DNA of 64,000 nt from Aminobacter aganoensis (lineage in GTDB: Bacteria > Pseudomonadota > Alphaproteobacteria > Rhizobiales > Rhizobiaceae). The DNA lies in NCBI RefSeq assembly GCF_014206975.1, contig NZ_JACHOU010000002.1:1-64000 (forward strand), in the 5' to 3' direction. Made by a program: the position numbers and the translations under genes. Positions 52,306-62,452 of the stretch are shown here, piece by piece (position 1 is the stretch's first letter; each line of letters starts with the position of its first letter). The notes under the pieces were generated by a model. The model saw nothing but the letters and a program-made list of their open reading frames with translations. It ran no database searches and was not told the DNA's origin.

Positions 52306-54770
52306 ATCGCGCCTCCATTGGAGGATACGATACGAAGGACGCGATCGACATTCGAAACTATCCAGAGCCGGCTGACTTCGCTGCGATTGCGATCCCTTGA
52401 CCGCTCGCTGACCTGATGCAGCCAGACCAGACCAACCATTGCGCGGATCGCTTCGGTATCTCTGCTCCAGTGGCGATCGTCGTCAGCAGCGCCGGAAAGC
52501 CAGGTTCTTTCGTCCACATGCCAGGCCGGCTCCCAAAGAAGGTCGGCAACGACACCACCCAACGGTTCCGTCGAAGCGCTCATGCGCGCCGCGATCGCTA
52601 GGCCGCAACTGTCGAAACCGCCTGGCGCGTTCGATCGCGCATTGCCCCATTCAAGAATGCTCGCGAGCCTGACGCCGGCGCCGCCAGTCCTGGAAAACCG
52701 GAGATTGCGTAACTGCAGGTCGCCGTGGCACCAGCCGAGACGCTCGTCCCGCTCCAGCCAGTACCTGCGCTGCGCCGCCACAAACATTTCGAGCGCCTGC
52801 TTCCGCCGGGCCGGCGACATCAGCGAACCCTTCAGGTGCAGCAACTGGGCCGCGGGGCGCTCGACCCATTCCCGGAACCAGATTTCGTCGATGGCTTGCA
52901 AGGATGATGTCTGGTCGTGCAGCAGGGCCATGGCGCGGGCCGCTTCCGCGAGCCCGAACTGAAGGCGCATCGGGGTTTGCAACAATGCATTGCCATCCTC
53001 GCCCGCAACCATCGACTCCATGCATTCGACAATGCCGTCCGCACGCCGGACGGCCAGCAGAGAGGGCAGCAGCGGCAGCAGCCCTTCAAGTCGCGGGTCG
53101 GCGCGCAGCAGGTCGAGATTGTCGATCATCCGCTCGAGATAGGCGGCGGCGACGGGATCGCGCGCGCTGCGCAAAATGGCATGCGTATCGAAACCGTGTT
53201 CAGCGCGACCATCGTCAGCATGATCGCCAAGGTAAATGATTGCCGTTCCTTCCGGTCCCTGCCCGGATGACAGCGCCTGCCAGCGGAAAGCGTCCGGCGT
53301 GCCGGTCAAACCGAGCACCGGCACGAGATCGGTCTCGCCGGGCAGAACGGCCACATGGCGACGTCCCGACGGCAGCAACGGGCCCGCGAGCCGGCTCAGC
53401 GAGTGCGCCAAGGCCAAGCTCCAATCGTGCAGGCTGTGGCGTCGATTGCTGACAAGGGCGACGACGCCAATGCCGCATGTGACTACCAGCATGGCCAGCA
53501 GCCAGGCATGGGCCATACCGATCGGCCCCTGGAGGCGCACGAGAACGGCACCAGCGCCAAGCGCCAGCACCATCAGCGAAACCTCGACGGCAGCGACCGA
53601 CCGCATCCAACCCTTGGTGCGGGCAATCGAGAGGTAGATCGACAGTACCGCGGAGACGACGCTGGTGATCGTGAAGACACGCAGGATGGAGGCACCTTCG
53701 GCGGCGTAGGCGGCGCCGAAGACCGACATCACCGGATGCGCGAACACCAGCATCAGCACCACGAGGCCGAGCAGCGGCAGCACCGACATGACGGCGGCAT
53801 CGGCGGCGAGCGTGCGCAGCCTGCCGCTGTCGCTTGCGCCTTCGGCGAGCAGCGAAAGCCCCATCGAACTGCCGACATAGTAGAGGGAGGTGAAGATCGT
53901 CCACGCAACGAAGAAGCTGGCGCTCTCGGCAGCACCGACGAGGTTGAGCACAATCAGGGGGGTGGCAGTCCATGCCACCATCATCGACACCGAACCGATA
54001 TAATCCCAGCCGAAGAAGCGGGCCATGGCGCGGCGGTCGAACAGCCGTGGATCCCCCGGTCCGGCCTTCGGCAACAGGTGCCTGAAGATCAGCAGGTTGA
54101 CGGCAAGGACAAAGACCAAGACCGGCGCCGTCCAAGACAGCGCTATCGCTTCCCAACCGAGGCCGACGAGGGCAAGCGGCACCAGCATCGCAATCTTGAC
54201 GACCTGATAGATCGTCTTGGAGACGGGAACCCATATCGACTGCCGCAGGCCCGAAAGCGCGCTGTCCTGCAGGGCAAAGACCGACCAGATGGCGACGGTC
54301 GCCACGAACCAGGCGATGACGCCGACGCTATCCGTCAGCACGTCGAGCTTCGGCATGAATGCGCCGACGACGAGCAGGAAGACTGCCGCCACGATGACCG
54401 AGGCAACCACCGATGTCGCATAGGCAAACAGAATCAGCCTGCCGGAGCGGTTCCCGATGGTCGGAACAAAACGGACGAGCAGATTGCCGAAATTAAGCTG
54501 GGCGGCATTGGAGAGGTTGACGATGGTCGCAGTGATCGCACCACCGAGACCGATCGCCTCCTGCGAGCAGTAGCGCGCCGCCAGAAACCAGAAGGCCAAG
54601 CCCAGTACGGCGCTTAGCCCGCTGTTGGCGATGAGGGCGTAGCCGTTGCGCAGCAGCGACGACGCCATCAATCCCGACGGCACAAGCGATTTCCAGTTCC
54701 ACCCGCGCCTGCCTCTGCCCGGGATAGGTCCCGATCCAGAGTGCCGCAGGCTGGGCGGATGTGCGGTCAT
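52302..54770 (-). CDS. Flippase (Wzx/MATE-like) fused to a kinase-like phosphotransferase domain
   Basis: An 822-residue fusion. Residues about 30-450 are a polysaccharide-export flippase (MOP superfamily) with 12-14 membrane segments, expected to move a lipid-linked repeat unit across the inner membrane. The soluble C-terminal third has the aminoglycoside-phosphotransferase-type catalytic motif HGDLQLRN at 682-689 and a metal loop LEWGNARSNAPGGFD in which the usual Asp is Glu707. The start ATG 54770 overlaps the GH16 stop; 53 extra upstream codons are GH16 in another frame. Whether the kinase domain is active on a sugar, or regulatory, is unknown. Confidence 0.8.
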   Translation of the reverse strand: MTAHPPSLRHSGSGPIPGRGRRGWNWKSLVPSGLMASSLLRNGYALIANSGLSAVLGLAFWFLAARYCSQEAIGLGGAITATIVNLSNAAQLNFGNLLVRFVPTIGNRSGRLILFAYATSVVASVIVAAVFLLVVGAFMPKLDVLTDSVGVIAWFVATVAIWSVFALQDSALSGLRQSIWVPVSKTIYQVVKIAMLVPLALVGLGWEAIALSWTAPVLVFVLAVNLLIFRHLLPKAGPGDPRLFDRRAMARFFGWDYIGSVSMMVAWTATPLIVLNLVGAAESASFFVAWTIFTSLYYVGSSMGLSLLAEGASDSGRLRTLAADAAVMSVLPLLGLVVLMLVFAHPVMSVFGAAYAAEGASILRVFTITSVVSAVLSIYLSIARTKGWMRSVAAVEVSLMVLALGAGAVLVRLQGPIGMAHAWLLAMLVVTCGIGVVALVSNRRHSLHDWSLALAHSLSRLAGPLLPSGRRHVAVLPGETDLVPVLGLTGTPDAFRWQALSSGQGPEGTAIIYLGDHADDGRAEHGFDTHAILRSARDPVAAAYLERMIDNLDLLRADPRLEGLLPLLPSLLAVRRADGIVECMESMVAGEDGNALLQTPMRLQFGLAEAARAMALLHDQTSSLQAIDEIWFREWVERPAAQLLHLKGSLMSPARRKQALEMFVAAQRRYWLERDERLGWCHGDLQLRNLRFSRTGGAGVRLASILEWGNARSNAPGGFDSCGLAIAARMSASTEPLGGVVADLLWEPAWHVDERTWLSGAADDDRHWSRDTEAIRAMVGLVWLHQVSERSRDRNRSEVSRLWIVSNVDRVLRIVSSNGGAI

Positions 54771-55612
54771 TGCCCGACGCGCCGCCAGACCCGGACATAG
54801 TCGACCAGGAACTCGGCCGGGAACTTCGTCCTGGCATTGGGCGAGCCCGGCCAATTCCCGCCCACCGCCAGGTTGATGAGGAGGTACATCGGCTCCTGGG
54901 AAATGCCTTCCTGGTTGGTGTAGCGCCACATCTCCTTGCCATCAAGGTACCAGATGACGGCGTCCTTTCGCCACTCCAGCCCATACACATGCCAGTTGTC
55001 GGCGAGGTCGACGGTCTTGGCATTCTTGCCGGCGCTCTTCCAGTTCTTCTGCTTGTCGAGATAGTGCAGGTGCATCTCGTAAGTGCTGGTCGCGTGGCCG
55101 AGCACTTCAAGAATGTCGATCTCAGGGCGCGGTTCCTGCGTCGACGGCAGCAGCCAGATGGCCGGCCACAGGCCCTTGCCGCGCGGCACCTTGGCCCGGA
55201 TTTCGAAGTAGCCGTACTTCGTGGCAAAACGGTCGAGCTGTGCCCGCTCGAGGTAGTCGCGCCCCGTCGTCACCATGCCGGATGTGTAGTTGAAGATACG
55301 GCCCTCGTGGCCTGAAACGTTCTCAGGCCGTGCCGTCAGGCGCAGATGCCCACCGGCAACGCTGACATTGTCGGGCATGTACCACTGCAGTTCATTGTTG
55401 GCGAGGTTGGTGCAGCCGCCCTTGTCCCACCAGTAGCAGCGGGTCCATTTGCTGCGGTCTAGCCTCGGCCGGTTGAACTCCTCGGTGAAGATTCGTTCCC
55501 ATTGCCCCTTGATGAGCGGCGGCTCGAGGTTTCGGGCCGAAGCGCCTTCAAGCGAAAACCACCAAACACACGCCAGCCCTACCAGCGCCGCACCCCAAGA
55601 TCCCATAACCAT
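54767..55612 (-). CDS. Secreted glycoside hydrolase family 16 glycanase
   Basis: A 281-residue enzyme with a signal peptide ending near residue 26 (ASA-R) and one GH16 jelly-roll domain. The catalytic signature EIDILE places the nucleophile at Glu164, the helper Asp at 166 and the acid/base at Glu169. Family members cleave beta-1,3/1,4-glucans or galactans; rhizobial ExoK and ExsH trim succinoglycan this way. It would adjust chain length of the polysaccharide made here. The start is ATG 55612 or 55606. First gene of the five-gene minus-strand operon. Confidence 0.88.
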   Translation of the reverse strand: MVMGSWGAALVGLACVWWFSLEGASARNLEPPLIKGQWERIFTEEFNRPRLDRSKWTRCYWWDKGGCTNLANNELQWYMPDNVSVAGGHLRLTARPENVSGHEGRIFNYTSGMVTTGRDYLERAQLDRFATKYGYFEIRAKVPRGKGLWPAIWLLPSTQEPRPEIDILEVLGHATSTYEMHLHYLDKQKNWKSAGKNAKTVDLADNWHVYGLEWRKDAVIWYLDGKEMWRYTNQEGISQEPMYLLINLAVGGNWPGSPNARTKFPAEFLVDYVRVWRRVGQ

Positions 55613-56120
55613 GCACCAACCCAATAGGTCCGACTACATTGGCCCGCCGTAGTACATGCCAGCCTGAAGTTGCCTGCGTGGTTCCGCAAAACGGATCGCG
55701 CGCATTTGCCAACTGTGTCAGGCAGTCCGTCGCTTACGATCTGTTAACTAGGGCCGACCGGAGCACGGTTCGTCAAGCAATTTTACCTGTCGCGGTAAAT
55801 GACAATGCCGTTACAGGGCACCAGGAAAGATCACCGAAACCGAAAACGATCACGTCAATTTGAGCAGACCAACTATCTCTACATACTCGTAATAGATCGA
55901 ATGATTTACTTACATGCTGATTTTCAAGTCTATAATCCACACCGCAGCGAACAAATAATAAATTGTTGATCGAAAATCTCTATCAATTCAGATTATGGAT
56001 GCTTCTTGAAAAACACGAAACTGTGAAAGTAAATCTCGCCTGCGCGCAATTGCAATTTTGCAAGACCAGCGACACCGGCCGGCAAAACGGGAGGGGTTCA
56101 CGGACCCGACGGATTTCACG
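55613..56120. promoter_or_regulatory. Long AT-rich divergent control region
   Basis: 508 bases with no gene between GH16 and the FemAB-like gene. The second half (55850-56040) is far more AT-rich than any other stretch in the window. It holds a dyad TTTACC-N6-GGTAAA at 55782-55799 and TTGAT-N11-ATCAA at 55966-55986. It probably carries promoters for both directions and perhaps sites for an AT-preferring regulator of the MucR/Ros type, which is inference. Confidence 0.45.
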
Positions 56121-57203
56121 ATGACCGAGAACCCGCTGGCAGCGGCAGTCGCGCGATCGCGCGGGTTCGTCGTCCAAAGCCCTGCGCCGCGCGAGGTCTG
56201 GCGGCGCCTGATGCTGCTCGATCACGAAGCCCTTCCGTATCAGTCGCCGGCTTGGCTCGACGCCCTTTGCGCACTCGGCAAGCACAAGGATGCAAGCCGC
56301 GCCTATCGCTTCGACAGTGGCCATCAATACATCCTGCCGATGGTCAGCCGCAGTGGGCTGCCCGATCGGCTGTCGGTCGCCGAGTCAATGCCCTATGCCT
56401 GGGGCCGCGGCGGGGTCATCTCTTCGGCACCACCCAGGATAGAACACCTGCGCGCCATTTTCGAGGACCTGGCCAGCCTGCCCTATCTCAGGGTTGCGGT
56501 CAGGCCGAACCCACGGCATGCACATCTGTGGTCGGCCGCAGCGCCGCCGTCCGTCACCGTCGTGCCGGGGCTTGCCCACGTGCTCGACCTGAAAGGCGGC
56601 TTCGAAGAAGTTTGGTCGAAACGTTTCAAGAAGACGACACGCACACGCGTTCGCAAGGCCGAGCGCACGAGCATCGTCGTCGAGCGCGATACGACCGGAA
56701 GGCTGGTGCCGGTGTTCCATCAATTGCTTCGCTCGTCCTTCAACCGATGGGCTGACAAGCAGCACGAGCCACGCCTGCTCGCAAACCTGCGCGGCGGCCG
56801 ACGCGACCCGATGGCCAAGTTCAGCTCGATTGCCAGGCACTTCGGCGAGGCATGCCACGTCTGGATCGCGTGGGTGGACGGCAGGCCGGCAGCGGCCGCA
56901 TTCGTGCTTCAATATGGAAACGTCAACGACGCCCGCGGCGCGATAGATCGGCAGGCACTCGGCACATCCGGCGCCAACGACCTGATCCAGAAACTGTCCA
57001 TCGAGGAAGCCTGCCGCAGCGGATGCCGGTATTACCATTTCGGCGAGACCGGCGCCTCCGCCTCGCTGGCACACTACAAGCAGCGATTTGGCGCCACGCC
57101 ACATCCGCATGCAGAATATTTCCTGGAGAAGCTGCCGATCACGGCTGCGGACGCACGCCTGCGCAGGGCCGCGAAGTGGATGATCGGCTTCAAGGACACC
57201 TGA
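56121..57203 (+). CDS. FemAB/GNAT-type acyl or aminoacyl transferase
   Basis: A 360-residue soluble protein of the FemAB-like GNAT group. It shows KKTTRTRVRKAER near residue 195 and HFGETGASASLAHYKQRFGA near the C terminus, the usual FemAB-like signature region. Such proteins occur in exopolysaccharide loci, including PEP-CTERM/exosortase ones, and are thought to attach amino acids or acyl groups to a sugar precursor. It faces away from GH16 across the AT-rich control region. ATG 56121 is used; the open frame before it is judged non-coding. Confidence 0.75.
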   Translation: MTENPLAAAVARSRGFVVQSPAPREVWRRLMLLDHEALPYQSPAWLDALCALGKHKDASRAYRFDSGHQYILPMVSRSGLPDRLSVAESMPYAWGRGGVISSAPPRIEHLRAIFEDLASLPYLRVAVRPNPRHAHLWSAAAPPSVTVVPGLAHVLDLKGGFEEVWSKRFKKTTRTRVRKAERTSIVVERDTTGRLVPVFHQLLRSSFNRWADKQHEPRLLANLRGGRRDPMAKFSSIARHFGEACHVWIAWVDGRPAAAAFVLQYGNVNDARGAIDRQALGTSGANDLIQKLSIEEACRSGCRYYHFGETGASASLAHYKQRFGATPHPHAEYFLEKLPITAADARLRRAAKWMIGFKDT

Positions 57204-57212
57204 AGACGGACA

Positions 57213-58268
57213 TCATCCCGGCACTGCCAGCAACACCAGCCGCTGCGCTGCGAAAAAGAACGCCGCCGCGAGCACCACCATGGTCGCTGCCTCGAGCCAC
57301 CATGGCCAGCGCGTGCGATCTGGTCGCAAGCTGGCAACCGACATCTGGCGAAAGGCCAGAACCGCGATGGCCGATGCCACGGCAATGAGACCATTGCGAT
57401 AGCCGCCGGCAGCGTCGTCAACTCCCAACTGCTCCTCGCCAATCTCTGCCTTGAGCTGCAACTGGCCCTTGTCGTCAACGCCGTCGGCGCTCAGCACCCT
57501 TGCCGTCCTGATCGAGGGATGGGCGATCAGCGCCTCACGGAAACGGTCCAGCACCAGCGGATCATAGGCGTCGCCAGGCTTGAATGGCTGCAGGCGGACT
57601 AGTTCCGCTTCCTTGAGGCCGACAAGCCCGCTGTAGGTGACGGCACCAATGCTGGCCATGGCGCCAGGATCGACTGCGATGCGCGCCACCGCCAGCGGCC
57701 GGCCCGGCATCGGCTGCAATTCGCGGCCGGCAATGCGGACGAAAGGATACGACGCGCTGCGAATGCGCCAAAGTATCTCATCCTCCAGAATCGCAAGGAC
57801 CTCGCCTTTTGCCGGCTTGCCGGCGGCGGTGGCCATCTGCCGGGCGATGTCGTCGCGGACCGCCTGGGCAAGGCTGCCAACACCATCGAGCTCGATAAGG
57901 CCGACACGATAGAGCGGGCCGGGTTGCGGCTTGAACACGACCTTTGACGGCAAAACTCCATCCGAAGGGCCAGAGACTGCGATGCGTGCCTCGCGATAGC
58001 CTTGGCCACGCATCATCTCTACCAGACGAAGCCGCTCGGCTTCGACGAGTGATTGCCAGGGCCCCGGCCGTTCGATACCGGCCCTCGACCGCTCCAGTTC
58101 CGGGGCGTTCAGGCTGGCTCGCAGCGCCCTGTCGAGGGCGGCATCGGAGGTCGGCTCAAGTGCGATGGAGGGAAAGTCGGCAGCAAAACCAACGCCCACC
58201 AGCCACGACAGAATTGCCCCAAAAGCCATCGTCAGGACAATGGCTGGCAAGAACCTTGCTCCTGGCAT
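57213..58268 (-). CDS. Membrane-anchored POTRA-domain protein without beta-barrel
   Basis: A 351-residue protein with an N-terminal signal or anchor segment, then periplasmic POTRA-like domains. The region after about 80 (GYREARIAVSG, then VDPGAMASIGAVTYSGL and LQPFKPGDAYDPLVLDRFREAL) looks like the N-terminal half of TamA/BamA-type proteins. The C terminus, however, has one or two hydrophobic helices and no barrel repeats. It therefore seems anchored in the inner membrane. Start ATG 58268 is preferred to GTG 58283. No function is established; a docking role for outer-membrane export is possible. Confidence 0.6.
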   Translation of the reverse strand: MPGARFLPAIVLTMAFGAILSWLVGVGFAADFPSIALEPTSDAALDRALRASLNAPELERSRAGIERPGPWQSLVEAERLRLVEMMRGQGYREARIAVSGPSDGVLPSKVVFKPQPGPLYRVGLIELDGVGSLAQAVRDDIARQMATAAGKPAKGEVLAILEDEILWRIRSASYPFVRIAGRELQPMPGRPLAVARIAVDPGAMASIGAVTYSGLVGLKEAELVRLQPFKPGDAYDPLVLDRFREALIAHPSIRTARVLSADGVDDKGQLQLKAEIGEEQLGVDDAAGGYRNGLIAVASAIAVLAFRQMSVASLRPDRTRWPWWLEAATMVVLAAAFFFAAQRLVLLAVPG

Positions 58269-58510
58269 GTCTCTCGCTGTCACAGCTCATTCATACACCG
58301 CGCCTTGCCGGAGTGGGAATAGCCTTGGCCGGTTCCATCGCTCAGGGTCTCGCGACACGCGTCATCCCCATTCGCTGACGTGCGCCGAAGCGAACGTCTC
58401 ACCTGCGCCACAGGAACGGCGCTGCGACAAAAGCCGAGCCCGACGGGAAGGAACTGTTAACCACTCGCTTCCTATTGCTCGGGGGTACGTTTCACCGGCG
58501 AGTCTTGAGT

Positions 58511-61084
58511 ATGGCATCCACGCGTTATCCTCGAATCAATCCTTCCAACCCCGCCTCGCCCGACAGCTCCGAGCAGCCGGGAGGCGCCGGCCATTCCGGG
58601 CGGGTCGTCAACCTCTATGGCGACGAACAGACCTACATGAAGCCCGGTGGCAATCTACCGGCCGGCTCTCCGAAACCTGGCGGGGTGGAAAGCCCCACCT
58701 GGCAGGACTATTTCTTCCTCGCACCCAATGTGCGCTTCACCCGCACGCCCGACTACGAGGCGGCGAAACGTTCGCCACGCGACACCGAAGCCGATGTCGC
58801 AGGGATTGAAACCGCCGCACCCGTTGACTCCCAGGCATCTTCGACCGGCCAGCGGCCAGTGGCACCGGTGAACAATCGGGACACCGCGCAGCCAACGACA
58901 GGCAGCAGGGCGCATCCGTCGCCGGCCGGTCCGCTGCAGCGTGTCGTCGAAAAGGCACAGGTTCTGCGATCAGCCGCGCCGGCGACGGCCACGGCTACGA
59001 CCGCAATGGCGCAGCGGCCAACGCCCCGGCAGACCGACGCGGCGACTGCCGGAACGAGCGGCCAAGAGACGCGCTGGTCGTATCTCTCCGACCACGCATT
59101 CTTCGAGTTCATGGCGCCATACGTGGTCGAAAGCACCAGGCTCGCCGTGCCTTCGGCACCTGTCCAGGCCCGCGTGGCGCCCGCCGTGACGGCACCAATT
59201 GCACCGGCTCCCGTTGCCGCAAGGCACGTCGATGAACGCCCGGCTCCGGCGATCGATGTCACCTCGCTGTTCCGCGTCATCGAGCGCCCTTCCAAGGCGC
59301 AATCCGCTGCCACATCGGCCTCTGCAGCACTTACACCCGTCGAGCCCAAGACTGCGATCGCCGAGGCAGCGCCGGCAAGAGCCTTGCAGGAATCTGCCAT
59401 CGCGCCGCTGGTCGCAGCCAATGACGCCGTTCCGGCGCCGGCGGCCAAAAGCGTGGAAATCACCATGCCGGTTCCAGTGGCGCGGCCGGCCTCGCCCTTG
59501 CCTCCGATGGCTGCGCTCATTCACTCCCATGCGGGCGAGACGTACGAACTCCCCTCCGAGGAACTGCTGCAACTGCCGCCGGAAGGCCAGGGCTTCTACA
59601 TGTCGCAGGAGCGGCTGGAGCAGAACGCCGACCTTCTGGAAAGCGTGCTCGAGGATTTCGGCGTGCGCGGCGAGATCATCCATGTCCGCCCGGGGCCTGT
59701 CGTCACACTCTACGAATTCGAGCCGGCGCCGGGCGTCAAGTCTTCCCGCGTCATCGGCCTCGCAGACGACATCGCGCGTTCGATGTCGGCGATTTCGGCA
59801 CGCGTGGCCGTCATCCCCGGCCGCAACGTCATCGGCATCGAGCTGCCCAACGAAACGCGCGAAACCGTCTACTTCCGCGAACTGATCGAGTCCGGCGACT
59901 TCCGCAATACGAGCTGCAAACTCGCGCTGTGCCTGGGCAAGACCATTGGCGGCGAACCCGTCATCGCCGAGCTCGCCAAGATGCCCCACCTGCTCGTTGC
60001 CGGCACCACCGGCTCGGGCAAGTCCGTCGCGATCAACACCATGATCCTGTCGCTGCTCTACCGGCTGAAGCCGGAGGAATGCCGCCTCATCATGGTCGAT
60101 CCCAAGATGCTGGAACTGTCGGTCTATGACGGCATCCCGCATCTCCTGACCCCTGTCGTCACCGACCCCAAGAAGGCTGTGACCGCGCTGAAATGGGCCG
60201 TGCGCGAAATGGAGGACCGCTATCGCAAAATGGCGCGCCTCGGCGTGCGCAACATCGACGGCTACAACCAGCGTGCCGCCGTTGCCCGCGACAAGGGCGA
60301 GACGGTGGTGATGCAGGTGCAAACCGGCTTCGAGAAGGGCACCGGCGCGCCGCTGTTCGATGAGCAGGAGATCGACCTCGCGCCGATGCCCTACATCGTC
60401 GTCATCGTCGACGAGATGGCCGACCTGATGATGGTCGCCGGCAAGGAGATCGAGGGTGCCATCCAGCGGCTCGCACAGATGGCGCGCGCCGCCGGCATCC
60501 ACCTGATCATGGCGACGCAGCGCCCGTCGGTCGACGTCATCACCGGCACCATCAAGGCCAACTTCCCGACCCGCATCTCGTTCCAGGTGACGTCGAAGAT
60601 CGACAGCCGCACCATTCTGGGTGAACAGGGTGCCGAACAGCTGCTCGGCCAGGGCGACATGCTGCACATGGCCGGTGGCGGCCGCATCGCCCGTGTCCAC
60701 GGCCCATTCGTCTCCGACGCCGAAGTCGAGCAGGTCGTCGCCCATCTCAAGTCGCAGGGACGGCCCGAATATCTCGAGACCGTCACGGCCGACGAAGAGG
60801 ACGAGGCGCCTGAGGCCGACGAGAGCCCGGTCTTCGACAAGAGCAGCATGGGCGCCGAGGACGGCGACAACATCTACGACGAAGCGGTCAAGGTGGTGCT
60901 GCGCGACAAGAAGTGCTCGACCTCCTACATCCAGCGTCGCCTCGGCATCGGCTACAACCGCGCGGCCTCGCTGGTCGAGCGCATGGAAAAGGAAGGCATC
61001 GTCGGTGCACCCAACCATGTCGGCAAGCGCGAGATCATGCTCGGCCGTCGCGAGCCGGGAAACGGACCCGACGACATGGAGTGA
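58511..61084 (+). CDS. ftsK: FtsK/SpoIIIE-type DNA translocase lacking membrane segments
   Basis: An 857-residue DNA pump. Residues 1 to about 350 are a low-complexity Ala/Pro-rich region with no transmembrane helices. The motor follows: alpha domain from about 350, Walker A GTTGSGKS near residue 500, Walker [11 protein letters not shown]. The C-terminal gamma winged helix begins around YDEAVKVVL, with [16 protein letters not shown] recognising KOPS-like sequences. Ordinary FtsK has four N-terminal membrane helices, so this copy may be tethered through partners or be a second, specialised translocase. Start ATG 58511. Confidence 0.9.
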   Translation: MASTRYPRINPSNPASPDSSEQPGGAGHSGRVVNLYGDEQTYMKPGGNLPAGSPKPGGVESPTWQDYFFLAPNVRFTRTPDYEAAKRSPRDTEADVAGIETAAPVDSQASSTGQRPVAPVNNRDTAQPTTGSRAHPSPAGPLQRVVEKAQVLRSAAPATATATTAMAQRPTPRQTDAATAGTSGQETRWSYLSDHAFFEFMAPYVVESTRLAVPSAPVQARVAPAVTAPIAPAPVAARHVDERPAPAIDVTSLFRVIERPSKAQSAATSASAALTPVEPKTAIAEAAPARALQESAIAPLVAANDAVPAPAAKSVEITMPVPVARPASPLPPMAALIHSHAGETYELPSEELLQLPPEGQGFYMSQERLEQNADLLESVLEDFGVRGEIIHVRPGPVVTLYEFEPAPGVKSSRVIGLADDIARSMSAISARVAVIPGRNVIGIELPNETRETVYFRELIESGDFRNTSCKLALCLGKTIGGEPVIAELAKMPHLLVAGTTGSGKSVAINTMILSLLYRLKPEECRLIMVDPKMLELSVYDGIPHLLTPVVTDPKKAVTALKWAVREMEDRYRKMARLGVRNIDGYNQRAAVARDKGETVVMQVQTGFEKGTGAPLFDEQEIDLAPMPYIVVIVDEMADLMMVAGKEIEGAIQRLAQMARAAGIHLIMATQRPSVDVITGTIKANFPTRISFQVTSKIDSRTILGEQGAEQLLGQGDMLHMAGGGRIARVHGPFVSDAEVEQVVAHLKSQGRPEYLETVTADEEDEAPEADESPVFDKSSMGAEDGDNIYDEAVKVVLRDKKCSTSYIQRRLGIGYNRAASLVERMEKEGIVGAPNHVGKREIMLGRREPGNGPDDME

Positions 61085-61126
61085 TGGCCGCCGGGTGAAT
61101 CCCAGCGCAATGCTTCAAACCAGAAA

Positions 61127-61159
61127 TGCCCAAGACGGTCCCCCGTCCTGGGCATTTTT
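61127..61159 (+). terminator. Rho-independent terminator after ftsK
   Basis: TGCCCAAGACGG, loop TCCC, then CCGTCCTGGGCA and TTTTT. Eleven of twelve stem pairs match and a five-T run follows at once. It ends the ftsK transcript 43 bases after the stop codon. Confidence 0.88.
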
Positions 61160-61191
61160 GCTATGACCTCGTCAGCTAACTGCCAGATGGT

Positions 61192-62409
61192 CTACCCGGC
61201 GATGGCGCGGCTCTTGAGGATTGCCGAAAAGCGCGGATCGAACGCCCGGCTGATCGGCTCCGAAGCAGCCCCGAGCGCGATCGACCACGGATCGGTGATG
61301 CCCAACTGCAGGCGCGGCAAGGTTCGGTCCGGCCGGGCGGCGATCGACTGTAGCAGCGGATGCATGGCTTGCAGGATGAGGCGGGCGAGCGCCTCGGGGG
61401 CACCGCTGGTCAGGATAACAGTCTGCGGATCGAAAACCGTTTCGATGAGGTGGACGCTCCAGCGCAGGTCCTGGGCGGCGGCATTCACCCAAGCCAGCAA
61501 TTCCGGGTCCCTGGCCATGGCGAGTGCATCGACACGTTCGTAGAGACCGGCATCGGAAGGATCGAGTTCCAGATGCTGATAGAGCGAGGCGAGCGAGGCC
61601 CGGTGCTCCAGGACCGTGCCGTCGGCGCCACGCGGCGACAGCAGCGCCATGCCGATCTCGCCGGCATTGCCGTTGCCGCCACGGTAGAGTTCGCCATTGA
61701 GGATGAGGCCGGCGCCGATACCGTATCCGACATAGAGACAAACGGCGTGGTCGACGCCATGTGCCGCACCCACCATGCGCTCTGCCGTGGCGCAGGCCGC
61801 AGCGTCGTTCTGCAGGCCGACCTCCAGCCCTGTGCCGGCGGCAAGCGTCTCGAGCAGCGGAAATTTCTGCCAGGCCGGCATCATCCATTTGTTGTCGCCG
61901 AACTCTTCCAGCCCGAATGGGCCGGGCATGGCAACGCCGAGGCCGACAAGGCGCTTTTCCGACTGCGCCGAGATGCGCGAAAGCTTCGCCCTGATGCCCT
62001 CGATCAGGCCGAGAATGACCCTGACACCGCCCGAGGGATCGTCGGGCGGCAGGTTCGCCTCCGAACGGACCAGGACGGTGCCGACGAGGTCGACGGCAAC
62101 GGCGCGGGTCAGGTGCCGGTCGATCTGCAGGCCGATGGCAAACGCGCCTTCGGGCAGCAGCCGGTAGGGCGTAGATGGCTGGCCCCTGCCCTTTCTCACC
62201 GCCTCCAGCGGCACCACGAAACCGTCGCGCTCAAGCTCGTCGATGATGTTGGACACGGCCTGCTTGGTGAGTTGCGTCGCCCGAGCCAGGTCGGCACGCG
62301 ACAGGGCGCCATTGAGCCGCAACGCGTCGATCATGACGCGGCGGTTGTGGGCGCTCGCGCCCTCCTGGTTGGTGCCGCTGGTGGCTCGGATGGGCCTGAT
62401 ATCGTTCAC
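61192..62409 (-). CDS. ROK-family transcriptional repressor
   Basis: A 405-residue regulator. An N-terminal MarR-like helix-turn-helix (LSRADLARATQLTKQAVSNII, about 33-53) is followed by a ROK sugar-kinase-like domain with YVGYGIGAGLILNGELYRG and NAGEIGMALL. The zinc-binding CxCGxxGC motif normally found after this point is absent (it reads SPRGADGTVLEHRASL). The start is GTG 62409 with GAGGGGAAAC upstream; longer reading to 62628 crosses the divergent promoter. It is divergent from a sugar ABC operon and probably represses it through the dyad at 62453-62473, as XylR/NagC-type ROK proteins do. Confidence 0.87.
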   Translation of the reverse strand: MNDIRPIRATSGTNQEGASAHNRRVMIDALRLNGALSRADLARATQLTKQAVSNIIDELERDGFVVPLEAVRKGRGQPSTPYRLLPEGAFAIGLQIDRHLTRAVAVDLVGTVLVRSEANLPPDDPSGGVRVILGLIEGIRAKLSRISAQSEKRLVGLGVAMPGPFGLEEFGDNKWMMPAWQKFPLLETLAAGTGLEVGLQNDAAACATAERMVGAAHGVDHAVCLYVGYGIGAGLILNGELYRGGNGNAGEIGMALLSPRGADGTVLEHRASLASLYQHLELDPSDAGLYERVDALAMARDPELLAWVNAAAQDLRWSVHLIETVFDPQTVILTSGAPEALARLILQAMHPLLQSIAARPDRTLPRLQLGITDPWSIALGAASEPISRAFDPRFSAILKSRAIAG

Positions 62410-62452
62410 CGCTGTTTCCCCTCTTGACTCCAATAGATAATTGCAGAAGTAA

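Noticed and set aside
58384-58510. GGAAC boxes before ftsK as EcfG promoters
   Set aside because: Neither GGAAC is followed by CGTT at 16-17 bases.
58970-61018. 682-codon frame antisense to ftsK
   Set aside because: Codon-bias shadow; the translation is His/Asp/Arg-rich low complexity with no family signature.
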